A stretch of 64,000 nt of DNA from Variovorax dokdonensis (GCF_030316895.1 NZ_JASZYV010000002.1:372001-436000), one strand, 5' to 3'. Numbered from the stretch's first letter, positions 17,302 through 27,338 are shown. The notes: generated from the sequence alone by a model not told the origin. Translations and numbers: made by a program.

Positions 17302-18984
17302 ATGCTATTGGTCAAACAGGAGCTGCTCGCCCAGTTGGCGGACACGCTCGAATCCCTCTCGCCTGGCGCCGGCGCCAAGGCGGCCTTCGAATCGCCCAAG
17401 GTGGCGGCACATGGTGATTACGCAAGCACGGCGGCCATGCAGCTGGCCAAGCCGCTGTCGCGCAAGCCCCGCGATCTGGCCCAGGACATCAGCGATGCGC
17501 TGATGGCGACGCCCTCTTACCGTCAATGGGTCGAGGCCATCGAAATCGCAGGCCCTGGCTTTCTCAACATCCGCCTCAAGCCTGCGGCGAAGCAGCAGGT
17601 GGTGCGCGAGGTGCTTCAGGCCGGCGAGGCCTTCGGCCGCCGGGCAGCACCCGCCGATGGCGGCGAGCGCGTGCTGGTCGAGTTCGTCTCGGCCAATCCG
17701 ACCGGCCCGCTGCACGTCGGCCATGGGCGCCAGGCGGCGCTCGGCGATGCGATCTGCAACCTGCTGGACACCCAGGGCCTGAGCGTCTGGCGCGAGTTCT
17801 ATTACAACGACGCCGGTGTACAGATCCAGACGCTGGCCAACAGCGTGCAGCTTCGCGCCAAGGGGCTGAAGCCCGGCGACGATGGCTGGCCCGAGGCGGC
17901 CTACAACGGCGACTACATCGCCGATATCGCCGCTGACTTTCTCGCCCGCAAGACGGTCAAGGCCGACGACCGCGAGTTCACCGCCAGCGGCGACATCGAC
18001 GACCTCGATGGCATCCGCCAGTTCGCCGTGGCCTACCTCCGACACGAGCAGGATCTGGACCTTCAGGCCTTCCGCGTTCGCTTCGATCACTACTACCTCG
18101 AATCGAGCCTGTACACGAGCGGCCGCGTCGAGGCCACCGTCAAGAAACTGGTCGACGCCGGCAAGACCTACGAGCAGGACGGCGCCCTTTGGCTGCGCAG
18201 CACCGACTACGGCGACGACAAGGACCGCGTGATGCGCAAGTCCGACGGCGGCTACACCTACTTCGTGCCTGACGTCGCATATCACATCGCCAAGTGGGAG
18301 CGCGGTTTCCACAAGGTCGTGAACATCCAGGGCACCGACCACCACGGCACCATCGCCCGCGTGCGCGCTGGCTTGCAAGCCAGCGGCGTGGGCATTCCCG
18401 CCGGCTATCCCGACTATGTCCTGCACACCATGGTGCGCGTGATGCGCGGTGGGCAGGAAGTCAAGATCAGCAAGCGCGCCGGTAGTTACGTCACCCTGCG
18501 CGACCTGATCGAGTGGACCAGCACCGATGCGGTTCGGTTCTTCCTGCTCTCGCGCAAGCCCGATACCGAATACACCTTCGACATCGACCTGGCGCTGGCG
18601 CAGAACAACGACAACCCGGTCTACTACGTTCAATACGCCCATGCGCGCATCTGCTCGGTGCTCAAGGCCTGGGGCGGCGACGTGGCTTCGCTCGGCGACG
18701 CCGACCTGTCGCTGCTCGACAGCCCCGCGGCCCAGTCGCTGATGCTGATGTTGGCCAAGTATCCCGAGATGCTGACCGGCGCCGCCGCCGACTTCGCGCC
18801 CCACGATGTCACCTTCTACTTGCGCGAACTGGCGGCGAGCTATCACAGCTACTACGACAGCGAGCGCATCCTGGTGGACGACGAGGCCCTCAAGCGCGCG
18901 CGTCTGGCGCTCGTCGCCGCCGCTGCGCAGGTGCTGCACAATGGCTTGGCAGTTCTAGGTGTGAGCGCGCCGCGCTCGATGTGA
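17302..18984 (+). CDS. argS: Arginyl-tRNA synthetase
   Basis: Class I aminoacyl-tRNA synthetase charging tRNA-Arg. Its 560 residues match the bacterial enzyme. Seen in order: an N-terminal Add-1 domain, the signature [16 protein letters not shown] (HIGH motif at residues 138-141), the NVQGTDHHG-like [14 protein letters not shown] segment, ISKRAGSY in place of KMSKS, and the C-terminal DALR anticodon-binding domain beginning near [11 protein letters not shown]. There is no Shine-Dalgarno before the ATG; a TAAAAT element ends only six bases upstream, so the message may be leaderless. The SPOR gene follows after 17 bases. Confidence 0.97.
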   Translation: MLLVKQELLAQLADTLESLSPGAGAKAAFESPKVAAHGDYASTAAMQLAKPLSRKPRDLAQDISDALMATPSYRQWVEAIEIAGPGFLNIRLKPAAKQQVVREVLQAGEAFGRRAAPADGGERVLVEFVSANPTGPLHVGHGRQAALGDAICNLLDTQGLSVWREFYYNDAGVQIQTLANSVQLRAKGLKPGDDGWPEAAYNGDYIADIAADFLARKTVKADDREFTASGDIDDLDGIRQFAVAYLRHEQDLDLQAFRVRFDHYYLESSLYTSGRVEATVKKLVDAGKTYEQDGALWLRSTDYGDDKDRVMRKSDGGYTYFVPDVAYHIAKWERGFHKVVNIQGTDHHGTIARVRAGLQASGVGIPAGYPDYVLHTMVRVMRGGQEVKISKRAGSYVTLRDLIEWTSTDAVRFFLLSRKPDTEYTFDIDLALAQNNDNPVYYVQYAHARICSVLKAWGGDVASLGDADLSLLDSPAAQSLMLMLAKYPEMLTGAAADFAPHDVTFYLRELAASYHSYYDSERILVDDEALKRARLALVAAAAQVLHNGLAVLGVSAPRSM

Positions 18985-19001
18985 GGCAGCAAGAGTTCTT
19001 C

Positions 19002-19760
19002 ATGGCAAGTACGAAAAGAAAGAAGCAGTCGGGCAATACCTTCATCGGCCTGGTCATCGGGCTGGTGCTGGGCTTGGGCATCGCCCTTGGCGTCGCGGTC
19101 TACGTGACCAAGGTGCCGATTCCGTTCATCGCCAAGACGCAGCGCCTCGGCCCGTCGGACGAGTCCGAAGCCCAGCGCAACCGCGATTGGGACCCCAATG
19201 CGCCGCTGGCGGGCAAGGCTGGCCAGCGTCCGCCTGCCTCGACGGTGACGACCACCAACGTGCCGGGCGCGTCGTCCGCCCCGGCGGTCGGCGGAGTCGT
19301 CGGCGCGCCTGCTGCCGGTAGCGGGCTCAGTGCGCCAGCCGTGGTCGGCGGTGCCGGCACGGCGCCCGTCGCGCCGACGCGCCCGCCGCGCAGCGTTTCC
19401 GGCGTCAGCCCCGACTCGTCCGACCCCATCGGCGACCTGGCTCGCTCGCGCATGGGCGCCGGCGGGGCGTCGAGCGGCACGGCCGTCGCCAGTGCCACGC
19501 CTTCGGCCGACGCGGGCCCCGATCCCTTCATCTACTTCGTCCAGGCCGGCGCATTCCGCACGCCTGAAGATGCCGAGGCGCAACGCGCCAAGCTTTCGCT
19601 CATGGGCGTGCAGGCGAGGGTGACCGAGCGCGAGCAATCCGGACGCACCGTCTATCGCGTTCGCACCGGGCCATTCGGCAAGAAGGAAGAAGCAGACCGC
19701 ATGAAGGAGCGCCTGGACGGCTCCGGCATGGAAGCGGCGCTGGTGCGCGTGCAACGTTGA
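19002..19760 (+). CDS. SPOR domain protein
   Basis: A 252-residue inner-membrane protein with its bulk in the periplasm. A short basic N-terminus (STKRKKQSG) precedes a single membrane helix at about residues 14-34, followed by a long Pro/Ala/Gly/Ser-rich spacer. The C-terminal SPOR domain begins near residue 177 (YFVQAGAFRTPEDAEAQRAK). SPOR domains bind denuded glycan strands of septal peptidoglycan, and FtsN is the best-known member. The argS-SPOR-dsbA arrangement is common in Burkholderiales. A role in cell division is inferred from the domain. Confidence 0.9.
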   Translation: MASTKRKKQSGNTFIGLVIGLVLGLGIALGVAVYVTKVPIPFIAKTQRLGPSDESEAQRNRDWDPNAPLAGKAGQRPPASTVTTTNVPGASSAPAVGGVVGAPAAGSGLSAPAVVGGAGTAPVAPTRPPRSVSGVSPDSSDPIGDLARSRMGAGGASSGTAVASATPSADAGPDPFIYFVQAGAFRTPEDAEAQRAKLSLMGVQARVTEREQSGRTVYRVRTGPFGKKEEADRMKERLDGSGMEAALVRVQR

Positions 19761-19830
19761 GCGCCTAGGCGCATCTCGAGCCGGAACTTCGGGAACGGAA
19801 GGCGGCTCTGAAGTCGATCAAGGAGAACTG

Positions 19831-20478
19831 ATGAAACGTCGTGATTTTTCGCTCGCCGCCACCGCGGTCGGGCTGGCCCCGTGGATTGCCGCACCGAGCG
19901 CACATGCGCAAGCTGCCTTCAAGGCAGGCACCGACTATCTGGTGCTTCCGCGCACCGTGTCGGTCGACGCGCCGGCGGACAAGGTGGAGGTGGTCGAGTT
20001 CTTCTCGTACAACTGCCCGCACTGTGCCGAGTTCGAGCCCATGCTCGAGGATTGGCTCAAGAAGCTGCCGCCCTACGCGGCGTTCCGTCGCGTGCCGGTG
20101 CCTTTCGTGGGCAGCGACGTCGCCACCAAGGCCAAGCTGTACTACGCGCTCGAGGCCATGGGCAAGGTGGACACCTATCAGCCCATCATCTTCAAGACGA
20201 TCCATCGTGATCGCCAGCCCCTCACCGGCGATGCCGCCGTCCTGGCCTGGGCGGCCAAGCAGCCCGACCTGGGCACCAAGTTTGCCGAGGTGTTCAATTC
20301 CTTCACCGTGGCCAGCAAGGTCAAGCGCGCCACGCAGCTGACCGAGGACTACAAGGTCGGCGGGGTGCCCGCGTTGGGCGTCGCCGGAAAGTGGTACGTC
20401 GACGGCGAAACCGCTCGCGGCCTGCCGCGTGCCCTGCAGGTGGTCGAATTCCTGGTCGGCCAGGCTCGCAAGAGCTGA
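19831..20478 (+). CDS. dsbA: Thiol:disulfide interchange protein DsbA
   Basis: Periplasmic oxidase that inserts disulfide bonds into exported proteins. It has 215 residues with a signal sequence that begins MKRRDF, a twin-arginine-like start, and ends near SAHAQA. The thioredoxin-fold active site is EFFSYNCPHCAEFEP with Cys62 and Cys65, exactly the CPHC of DsbA, and the cis-proline is in GVPALGV. An AAGGAG Shine-Dalgarno lies six bases upstream. A strong terminator follows the stop, separating it from the lpt genes. Likely clients nearby include exported proteins with cysteine pairs, but nothing specific can be assigned. Confidence 0.96.
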   Translation: MKRRDFSLAATAVGLAPWIAAPSAHAQAAFKAGTDYLVLPRTVSVDAPADKVEVVEFFSYNCPHCAEFEPMLEDWLKKLPPYAAFRRVPVPFVGSDVATKAKLYYALEAMGKVDTYQPIIFKTIHRDRQPLTGDAAVLAWAAKQPDLGTKFAEVFNSFTVASKVKRATQLTEDYKVGGVPALGVAGKWYVDGETARGLPRALQVVEFLVGQARKS

Positions 20479-20535
20479 GCCGGCAGAGCAAGTCCCAGGC
20501 CAGACCAGGCTGTTATCCTGCTGCCGGCAAGTTCG

Positions 20536-20560
20536 AAGCCCGCGCTTTGCGGGCTTTTTT
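20536..20560 (+). terminator. Intrinsic terminator after dsbA
   Basis: AAGCCCGC pairs with GCGGGCTT around a 5-base loop and is followed by an unbroken T-run on the plus strand, 57 bases after the dsbA stop. Confidence 0.92.
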
Positions 20561-20584
20561 CATGGAGCAGACCGGATTGCCCTC

Positions 20585-20590
20585 TACAAT
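20585..20590 (+). promoter_or_regulatory. Candidate -10 element for the lptA-lptB-rpoN operon
   Basis: TACAAT, 23 bases before the lptA ATG and 24 after the dsbA terminator, is the only good -10-like hexamer in the space. No clear -35 is seen, so this is a weak call that rests partly on the operon needing its own promoter after the terminator. Confidence 0.4.
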
Positions 20591-20613
20591 GACCAGAGCA
20601 AGTTTCGTGCCCT

Positions 20614-21312
20614 ATGACGTTCTGTAACGCACTCCCCCAAAGCCGCAACACCGATGCGTCCGTGCGCCAGCCGTGGCTGTCCAGCGCGGCCGGCGGTCTG
20701 GTCGCCCTCGCCCTGGCCTTTGGCACGGGCCTGGCGCAGGCTGAAAAGGCCGATCGCGACAAGCCGATGAACATCGAGGCCGACGCGATGCGCTACGACG
20801 ACCTGAAGCAGACCAGCGTCTTCACTGGCAACGTCGTCGTCACCAAGGGCACGATCGTGCTGCGCGGCGCGCGCATCGACGTTCAGCAGGATCCGGAGGG
20901 CTATCAGCACGGCGTCGTCACCGCCGCGCCGGGCAAGCGGGCCTATTTCAAGCAGAAGCGCGATGGCGCGCCAGGCAGCGACGAATGGGTGGAGGGCGAG
21001 TCCGAGCTCATCGAATATGACGGGCGCGCCGAAACGGTGAAGTTCATCCGGCAGGCGGTCATGCGTCGCCTGGTGGGCACCAAGGTCAACGATGAGACCC
21101 GCGGCGCGATGATCACCTACGACCAGGTCAACGACACCTACAGCGTCAGCGGCGTCGCCGAGCAGCAGGGCAGCCAGCCGGCCTCGAACGGTCGAGTGCG
21201 CGCCGTGATTGCGCCGCGCTCCGAAGAAAAGCCAGCCGCGCCCGCACAGTCGGCGCCGCCGGCAGGCTCGGGCCTGCGCCCGAGCACCACGCTCGGGGGA
21301 CCGAAGCAATGA
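20614..21312 (+). CDS. lptA: Lipopolysaccharide transport periplasmic protein LptA
   Basis: Periplasmic bridge protein that carries LPS from the inner-membrane LptBFGC machine to LptDE in the outer membrane. The 232-residue product has a signal peptide ending near LAQAE, then the OstA-like beta-jellyroll domain recognisable from [40 protein letters not shown] and the later [13 protein letters not shown]. The C-terminal 40 residues are Pro/Ala-rich and disordered. It overlaps lptB (ATGA). No lptC gene is directly upstream, where it is found in many proteobacteria; dsbA and a terminator are there instead. Confidence 0.93.
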   Translation: MTFCNALPQSRNTDASVRQPWLSSAAGGLVALALAFGTGLAQAEKADRDKPMNIEADAMRYDDLKQTSVFTGNVVVTKGTIVLRGARIDVQQDPEGYQHGVVTAAPGKRAYFKQKRDGAPGSDEWVEGESELIEYDGRAETVKFIRQAVMRRLVGTKVNDETRGAMITYDQVNDTYSVSGVAEQQGSQPASNGRVRAVIAPRSEEKPAAPAQSAPPAGSGLRPSTTLGGPKQ

Positions 21313-22109
21313 TCGACCGCGCGGACGCCACCGCCAACAACGGCGATCGCAACGGCTCCAGTCGGCTGCAGGCCCGCAGCCTGCAGAAAAGCTACGGCAG
21401 CCGCATGGTGGTCAAGGATGTGTCGCTCGAAGTGCAAAAGGGCGAGGTGGTCGGCTTGCTGGGCCCGAACGGCGCCGGCAAGACCACGTCGTTCTACATG
21501 ATCGTCGGGCTCGTTCGAGCCGACGATGGGCAGATCAGCATCGACGGCGAGGCCATCGAGCACATGCCCATCCACCGCCGTGCGCGCATGGGCCTGAGCT
21601 ACCTGCCGCAGGAAGCATCGATCTTTCGCAAGCTCAACGTGGCCGACAACGTGCGTGCCGTGCTCGAGCTTCAGATGGAGCCCGACGACAAGGGGCGCTT
21701 GCAGCCGCTGTCTCGCCAGCGCATCGAAGAGCGCCTGAGCGAACTGCTGGCCGACCTGCGCGTCGACCATTTGCGCGAATCGCCTGCGCTGGCCCTGTCG
21801 GGCGGCGAGCGCCGGCGGGTGGAGATTGCGCGCGCGCTGGCCACGCAACCTCGCTTCATCCTGCTGGACGAGCCGTTTGCCGGCATCGATCCGATCGCCG
21901 TGATCGAGATCCAGCGCATCATCGGGTTCCTTCGTGATCGTGGCATCGGCGTCTTGATCACCGATCACAACGTGCGTGAGACGCTGGGCATCTGCGATCA
22001 CGCTTACATCATCAGCGACGGGCATGTGCTGGCACAGGGCACGCCCTCCGAAATCGTCGACAACGCGGACGTACGCAGGGTGTATCTGGGCGAACACTTC
22101 CGCATGTGA
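21309..22109 (+). CDS. lptB: LPS export ABC transporter ATP-binding protein LptB
   Basis: ATPase that powers LPS extraction from the inner membrane. In 266 residues it shows the Walker A loop [13 protein letters not shown], the Q-loop region [14 protein letters not shown], the ABC signature [15 protein letters not shown], Walker [17 protein letters not shown] and the switch His in [10 protein letters not shown]. An N-terminal extension of about 20 residues ([15 protein letters not shown]) precedes the domain. It overlaps lptA by four bases and lies 12 bases before rpoN, the usual order. The membrane partners LptF/LptG are elsewhere. Confidence 0.97.
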   Translation: MIDRADATANNGDRNGSSRLQARSLQKSYGSRMVVKDVSLEVQKGEVVGLLGPNGAGKTTSFYMIVGLVRADDGQISIDGEAIEHMPIHRRARMGLSYLPQEASIFRKLNVADNVRAVLELQMEPDDKGRLQPLSRQRIEERLSELLADLRVDHLRESPALALSGGERRRVEIARALATQPRFILLDEPFAGIDPIAVIEIQRIIGFLRDRGIGVLITDHNVRETLGICDHAYIISDGHVLAQGTPSEIVDNADVRRVYLGEHFRM

Positions 22110-22121
22110 GCGCATGAGTCG

Positions 22122-23702
22122 ATGAAGCAAAGTCTGTCGCTGCGGGTCTCGCAGCATCTCGCCCTCACTCCTCAACTGCAGCAGTCGATCCGGCTGTTGC
22201 AATTGTCGACGCTGGAGTTGAGCCAGGAGGTCGAGCAGATGCTCGACGAAAACCCGTTCCTGGAACGCAACGGCGAAGAAGCGCCGCGCGAGGAATTCGG
22301 GCTGGACAGCGAGGATGCGCCCAGTGCTCGCGACGTGCGCGACGAGGATTCGGCGGGCATGGCGCTGGCCAACGGCAGCGACACGGGCACGGCGACCACG
22401 ACGGAGTCCGACCTGGGCATTGCCGAACTGCCCGTCGACACCGCGGACAGCACCCCCGACTGGGAAGGCGACGGCAGCATCGAGTTTTCTCCGGACGACA
22501 GCGAATGGGGCGGAGATGCCTTGCCCCGCAAGAGCAACATCGACAGCGACGAGCATGCCGACGCCACCGAGTTGGCACGCGGCCACGAGTCGCTGCAGGA
22601 CTTCCTGCACCGCCAGGCGCTCGCCTTGCGCCTGGACGAGGTCGATCGCGCTGCCTTGCGTTTTCTGATCGAGTCGCTCAACGACGACGGCTATCTCGAA
22701 GATTCGCTGCCCGCCCTGGCCTCCGGGCTGGCAGGCGACGACAACGACCAGTTCGACGACCTGGTGCACCGCTTCCAGGTGGCGCTGGGCCTGCTGCAAA
22801 GCCTGGAGCCCGTCGGAGTGGGGGCGCGTGATCTGGCCGAATGCCTGTCGATCCAGTTGCGTGCCCTGGGGCAGGATGGACGGATCGAGCCCGAGGTGCT
22901 GACCGTGGCCCAGGCCATCTGCAAGCAGCAGATGACGTTGCTCGCGCGCCGCGACTTCAAGCGCCTGGCCACACTCACCCGCAGCAACGAGGACAAGGTC
23001 CGTACGGCCATGCAGGTCATCGCCAAGCTCGAGCCCAAGCCCGGCCGACGTTTCGCGAATGTGGAGCGCAACGTGGTGATTCCCGACGTGATCGTCACTC
23101 GGGTGGGCAACGGCACGCAGGCGAAGTTGCGGGTGCAGCTCAATCCGGACGTGATGCCGCGCCTTCGGGTGCATGACATCTACGCGGGTGCGCTCAAGGG
23201 CCACAAGGGCGACGGCAGCCAGGCGCTGAGCCAGCGACTGCAAGAGGCGCGCTGGTTCATCAAGAACATCCAGCAGCGCTTCGACACCATCCTGCGCGTG
23301 TCCAATGCCATCGTCGAGCGGCAGAAGAACTTCTTCATGCATGGCGAGCTGGCGATGCGCCCGCTGGTGCTGCGCGAGATCGCGGACGAACTGGGGCTGC
23401 ATGAATCGACCATCTCTCGCGTGACCACCGCCAAGTACATGGCCACGCCCTATGGCACGGTGGAGCTCAAGTATTTCTTCGGTTCGGCCCTGGGCACCGA
23501 GACCGGCGGCAACGCATCCAGCACGGCGGTGCGGGCCCTGATCAAGCAGTTCGTCGGTTCCGAGGATGCCGGCAAGCCGCTGTCGGACAGCCAGTTGTCG
23601 GAGATGCTCAAGGAGCAGGGCATCGAATGCGCTCGGCGGACCGTGGCCAAGTACCGCGAGGCGCTGCGCATTGCGCCGGCGAACCTGCGCAAGGCGCTCT
23701 AG
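22122..23702 (+). CDS. rpoN: RNA polymerase sigma-54 factor
   Basis: Alternative sigma factor used with AAA+ enhancer-binding proteins. The 526-residue product has region I (QSLSLRVSQHLALTPQLQQS, IRLLQLSTLELSQEVEQ), a long acidic region II (about residues 50-140), the core-binding domain, the HTH around GLHESTISRVTTAKYMATPYG, and an RpoN box ARRTVAKYREAL close to the C-terminus. Region II is longer than in E. coli, as usual in betaproteobacteria. The raiA/hpf and ptsN genes that often follow rpoN are absent; a histidine kinase gene on the other strand ends two bases after it. Confidence 0.97.
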   Translation: MKQSLSLRVSQHLALTPQLQQSIRLLQLSTLELSQEVEQMLDENPFLERNGEEAPREEFGLDSEDAPSARDVRDEDSAGMALANGSDTGTATTTESDLGIAELPVDTADSTPDWEGDGSIEFSPDDSEWGGDALPRKSNIDSDEHADATELARGHESLQDFLHRQALALRLDEVDRAALRFLIESLNDDGYLEDSLPALASGLAGDDNDQFDDLVHRFQVALGLLQSLEPVGVGARDLAECLSIQLRALGQDGRIEPEVLTVAQAICKQQMTLLARRDFKRLATLTRSNEDKVRTAMQVIAKLEPKPGRRFANVERNVVIPDVIVTRVGNGTQAKLRVQLNPDVMPRLRVHDIYAGALKGHKGDGSQALSQRLQEARWFIKNIQQRFDTILRVSNAIVERQKNFFMHGELAMRPLVLREIADELGLHESTISRVTTAKYMATPYGTVELKYFFGSALGTETGGNASSTAVRALIKQFVGSEDAGKPLSDSQLSEMLKEQGIECARRTVAKYREALRIAPANLRKAL

Positions 23703-23703
23703 G

Positions 23704-25521
23704 CTAGCTTTCGCCGGCCTGCGTCGCCAGCAGCAACGCGCGCAGGGCCCGCGGCTGCATCGGCTTGCGCAAGGCAAACCAGCCCCGGTCGCGCGCCAGT
23801 GCGCGCGCGGGCTCGTCGATGTCCGCTGACACCAGCGCAATCTTCAGCTTTGGCCGCTTGCGATGCAGCCAGTGGGCAAGGCGCACGCCATCCATGCCAC
23901 CGGGCAGGCGGATGTCGCACAGGGCCAGATCCACCAGGTTCAGGTCGATGCCGCTGTCCAGCAGTTCGTCGGCGCTGCCGAAGATCTGAACGTCCACTTG
24001 CCAGTGGCGCAGCAGCGCCGCCAGGCTTTCCGCAACCACGGCGTTGTCTTCCACCACCAGGACGGAAAGGCCCGAGGGCATCGGCGCGTCCGTGTCGATG
24101 TCGGTATCCGGCACTTCTGACGCACCGGGGTCCACGGACGCGCCGAGCGGCAGGTCCGTCTGCTGTCCGCTTGGCTTCGCCACTTCGAACGCGAAGGTCG
24201 CGCCGCGCCCCGGCGAGGAGCGCAAGGTGATGCACGTGCCCATTCTTTGCGCCAGCCGCCGCACGATCGCCAGGCCCAATCCATGCCCGTGCCGCAGATT
24301 GCGCGCCGCGTTGCCCACCTGCTCGAAGTCGCCGAACACACGCTCGTGCTCTTCGACCGCGATGCCGATGCCGTTGTCGCGCACCTCGATGCGCCAACCT
24401 TCGCCACTTCGGCGGCAGGCCACCAGAACGCGGCCGTTGCGCGGCGTGAACTTGATGGCGTTGTCGACCAGGTTGGCGACGATGCGGCGCAACGCCACCG
24501 CGTCGCTCCAGCCGACGGCATGCACAGGGCAGTGGATACGCACCACCCGGCCATCCTGCGCCTGGGCAAACTGATCGAGCAAAGGCCCAAGTCGCACGGC
24601 AGAAAAATGAAGCGGGTCGGCCCCGGCTTCGATGCGGCCGATCTCCAGCAGTTGCTGCGTCAGGCCTTCGAGTGCGGACTGGGCACGCGCCAGCGCGTCG
24701 AGCGTTGACTGCAGCGTCGCCGGGGCGGCGCCTTCTTTCACCTGATGCTGCAGCACTTCCGCCTGCAGGCCGATGGCCATCACCGGTTGACGCAGGTCGT
24801 GGTTGGCCGCCGAGAAGAAGCGCAGGCGCTCGGCCTGAGCCAGTTCGGCCGCCTGCAGACCGATCAGCGCTTGCGCGCGGCGTTCGCTTTCGTCGTGTCG
24901 TTGGCCGATGGAGTCTTCCAGCTTGCGCGAACGTTCGGCCACCTGGCCCCACATCAGCACGATCAGCCCCGCGCCAAGCGCGGCCAGGCCCATCATCGGC
25001 GGCGCGCCAAAGAGCAGCGCCATCAGGATCAACGGCCCCAGCAGCAGCACGATGGCCATCTGCATCGTGCGCGCCACGTAGGAAACGGAGAACGACGACG
25101 ACAGCGTCATGCCCATCATCACCAGCCCCAGCATCAACTGGGCGACCGTGTCGGCCGTGTCGAAGAGCAGCACACCGGCGAGCCCGTGCACGCCTTCGTG
25201 GACCGCAACGCGTGTGCTGTGCAGACGCAACTGCCTGGACAGGTTGGTGGCATCCAGCGTCTCGGGCAGGCGCTGTGGGAAAAAGGCGCGCCAGGCGGTG
25301 CTGGCCGCAATCAGTGCGATCCACAGCAGTGCCATGCCGGGCGAATACAGCCAGGCGAAGAGTGCGGCGATGGCGAGGTCGAGCAGGAACTGGACCGCCA
25401 GCACGGCATTGCTGGGCTGCGTGCTCAGTCGCAGCAACTGGGCATCGATGACCGTCCGCGCATCCGCCACATGGGCAGATGGGCCGGCTTCCTCGGGCTC
25501 AGTCGGGCTGGATGAGGTCAT
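23704..25521 (-). CDS. Hybrid sensor histidine kinase/response regulator
   Basis: Inner-membrane signalling protein of 605 residues. Five or six hydrophobic helices lie at residues about 38-190, without a large periplasmic sensor domain. They are followed by a HisKA domain with the phospho-acceptor His241 (AANHDLRQP), a catalytic ATPase domain (NLVDNAIKFTP N box, RDNGIGI G1 box, HGHGLGLAIV G2 box) and a C-terminal receiver with Asp536 (LCDIRLPGG) and the KP dipeptide near the end. There is no DNA-binding output, so a phosphotransfer partner elsewhere is expected. It is divergent from the RlmL-type gene with 38 bases between starts. The signal is unknown. Confidence 0.9.
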   Translation of the reverse strand: MTSSSPTEPEEAGPSAHVADARTVIDAQLLRLSTQPSNAVLAVQFLLDLAIAALFAWLYSPGMALLWIALIAASTAWRAFFPQRLPETLDATNLSRQLRLHSTRVAVHEGVHGLAGVLLFDTADTVAQLMLGLVMMGMTLSSSFSVSYVARTMQMAIVLLLGPLILMALLFGAPPMMGLAALGAGLIVLMWGQVAERSRKLEDSIGQRHDESERRAQALIGLQAAELAQAERLRFFSAANHDLRQPVMAIGLQAEVLQHQVKEGAAPATLQSTLDALARAQSALEGLTQQLLEIGRIEAGADPLHFSAVRLGPLLDQFAQAQDGRVVRIHCPVHAVGWSDAVALRRIVANLVDNAIKFTPRNGRVLVACRRSGEGWRIEVRDNGIGIAVEEHERVFGDFEQVGNAARNLRHGHGLGLAIVRRLAQRMGTCITLRSSPGRGATFAFEVAKPSGQQTDLPLGASVDPGASEVPDTDIDTDAPMPSGLSVLVVEDNAVVAESLAALLRHWQVDVQIFGSADELLDSGIDLNLVDLALCDIRLPGGMDGVRLAHWLHRKRPKLKIALVSADIDEPARALARDRGWFALRKPMQPRALRALLLATQAGES

Positions 25522-25559
25522 CGCTGGGGTGAATATAGAGGAGGGGCGACAATCGCGGC

Positions 25560-26885
25560 ATGCGATCCATGCAATTGTTCTTGCCTTGCGCCGCCGGCGT
25601 CGAGGATTTCCTGGCCCAGGAGGTCCACCGTCTCACAGGCCTGGCCGGCGAGTCGCTGATGGTCGCGCGTGGCGGCGTCAGCGTCCGCGCCGGCTGGGCG
25701 GACGCCATGAAGCTCAACCTTCACCTGCGATTGGCCCAGCGCGTGCTGGTGCAGGTTTCGCGCACGCCCTATCGTGCCGAGGACGACCTCTACCGCGCCG
25801 CGCACGACGTGCCCTGGGAGGAGTGGTTCACACCGCGCCAGAGCTTCAAGATCGAGACAACCTCCCAGGCCAGCCCGCTCAAGAGCTTGAACTTCGCCAC
25901 CTTGCGCATCAAGGACGCGATCGCCGACCGCTTTCGTGAGCGCGCGGGCGGCGTTCGGCCCAGCATCGAGACCCAGCGACCCGACGTTCGCGTGTTCGCC
26001 CACCTTGATGCCGAATTCCTGAGCCTCTATGTCGACACGAGCGGCGAGCCGCTGTTCAAGCGTGGCTGGCGGGTGGACAAGGGCGATGCGCCGCTCAAGG
26101 AGACGCTGGCCGCCGCCATGCTGGCCGCCAGCGGTTGGTGGAATCCGGAAACCGGCCAGGTGTCGGCTGATCAGCCGCTGTACGACCCTTGCTGTGGCAG
26201 CGGCACCATCGTCATCGAGGCGGCTCAGATTGCCGCCGGCATGGCCGCAGGGGCGCAGCGGCGCTTCGGTTTCGAAAAGCTGCTGCCGTTCAAGGCGGCC
26301 GATTGGCAGGCCCTGCGCGCCCAGGCCATGGCGCAGGACAAGCCGGCCGGCGCGGCCGTGGTGCAAGTCTTCGGCTCGGACGTGGCGCACCGGATGGTGG
26401 ACTTTGCCGAGCGCAATGCCGAGCGTGCCGGCGTGTCCGGCCTCGTTTCGTTGCGCGGTGGCGATGCGCTGCAGCGGATGCCGCCGGCCGACGGGGGCGT
26501 GATCATGCTCAATCCGCCCTACGGCGAGCGCATTGAGGTGGGCGGCGTGGCCGGCGCTGGCGCTAGCAGGCGCGGCCCACGCGTCGGCCGCGAGCGGGCG
26601 CAGATGACCGAGACCGCCCAAGCGGCGGATGGCTCCGCAGGCCCGGACGACGCGGGCGCGGACTTCTTCGCCAAACTGGCGACGCACTGGAAGAAGAACT
26701 ACCCGGGCTGGACGGCTTGGGTGCTGACGCCCGATCTCAAGCTGCCTTCGCGCATGCGCCTGAAGGAATCACGCCGGGTGCCCATGTGGAACGGGCCGAT
26801 CGAATGCCGGCTGTTCAAGTTCCAACTGCAGGCCGGGTCGTTCCGGGCGCCGGGTGCAGGTGCAACGCCAAGCGATGCCGCCTGA
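25560..26885 (+). CDS. rlmL: THUMP-domain rRNA guanine N2-methyltransferase, RlmL type
   Basis: S-adenosylmethionine-dependent RNA methyltransferase resembling the N-terminal half of E. coli RlmKL, which methylates G2445 of 23S rRNA. The 441-residue protein has a THUMP RNA-binding domain (residues about 45-160), a methyltransferase motif I YDPCCGSGT (208-216), and the catalytic NPPYGER motif (318-324). Just after it, residues about 326-366 form an Ala/Gly/Asp-rich low-complexity insert. The RlmK half is absent, as usual outside gammaproteobacteria. GACAAT ends six bases before the ATG, suggesting a near-leaderless message. Site specificity is inferred from the family. Confidence 0.9.
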   Translation: MRSMQLFLPCAAGVEDFLAQEVHRLTGLAGESLMVARGGVSVRAGWADAMKLNLHLRLAQRVLVQVSRTPYRAEDDLYRAAHDVPWEEWFTPRQSFKIETTSQASPLKSLNFATLRIKDAIADRFRERAGGVRPSIETQRPDVRVFAHLDAEFLSLYVDTSGEPLFKRGWRVDKGDAPLKETLAAAMLAASGWWNPETGQVSADQPLYDPCCGSGTIVIEAAQIAAGMAAGAQRRFGFEKLLPFKAADWQALRAQAMAQDKPAGAAVVQVFGSDVAHRMVDFAERNAERAGVSGLVSLRGGDALQRMPPADGGVIMLNPPYGERIEVGGVAGAGASRRGPRVGRERAQMTETAQAADGSAGPDDAGADFFAKLATHWKKNYPGWTAWVLTPDLKLPSRMRLKESRRVPMWNGPIECRLFKFQLQAGSFRAPGAGATPSDAA

Positions 26886-26899
26886 AGCGCTGTGAGCCT

Positions 26900-27322
26900 G
26901 TGAACGTCGACGTCGTTCTCGATACCAACATCGGGCTCGATCTGCTGGTGTTCGAAGATCCCGCCTGTCGGCCATTGCGTGCTGCCTTGGATGACGGCCG
27001 TGTGCGGTGGATCGCCACCGCGCCGATGCGCGCAGAAATGGCGCGCGTCCTGGGCTATCCGCTGATCCAGGCTCGGCTGGCTCGCATCGAGCGCACCGCG
27101 CAGCAGGTGTTGGACGCGTTCGACGCGCAGGTCAGCCAGGTTGACGTGCCGGATCCGGGGCCAGCTGGCAGCCCGGCTTGCGAAGATCCCGACGATCAGA
27201 TGTTCATCGACCTGGCCGTGGCGCATCGAGCATTTCTGCTCAGCAAAGACCGTGCGGTGCTGCAGTTGCGGCGCCAGCTGGAGGCGTGCGGGGTGCCGGT
27301 GATGACGCAGTGGCCGGCGTGA
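26900..27322 (+). CDS. PIN domain protein
   Basis: Predicted single-strand RNase fold of 140 residues, using a GTG start at 26900, 14 bases after the methyltransferase stop. Seen are the N-terminal acid in VVLDTNIGLDL (Asp8), a central Glu in MRAEMARVL, and the C-terminal acids DPDDQMFIDLAVA followed by LLSKD. This resembles the COG1569 group of PIN proteins (putative toxin PIN, PilT-like). No antitoxin-like gene is beside it, so a toxin-antitoxin role is not supported by context; its close spacing to an rRNA methyltransferase suggests a housekeeping RNA role instead. Confidence 0.85.
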   Translation: MNVDVVLDTNIGLDLLVFEDPACRPLRAALDDGRVRWIATAPMRAEMARVLGYPLIQARLARIERTAQQVLDAFDAQVSQVDVPDPGPAGSPACEDPDDQMFIDLAVAHRAFLLSKDRAVLQLRRQLEACGVPVMTQWPA

Positions 27323-27338
27323 GCTCAGGCCCGCCCTT

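Noticed and set aside
21138..23840. Long minus-strand frame opposite lptA, lptB and rpoN
   Set aside because: It mirrors three certain genes, has no recognisable domain and its composition is typical of antisense GC-rich coding DNA.
26900..27322. Toxin-antitoxin module based on the PIN protein
   Set aside because: No small antitoxin gene lies beside it; the neighbours are an rRNA methyltransferase and an FHA gene.
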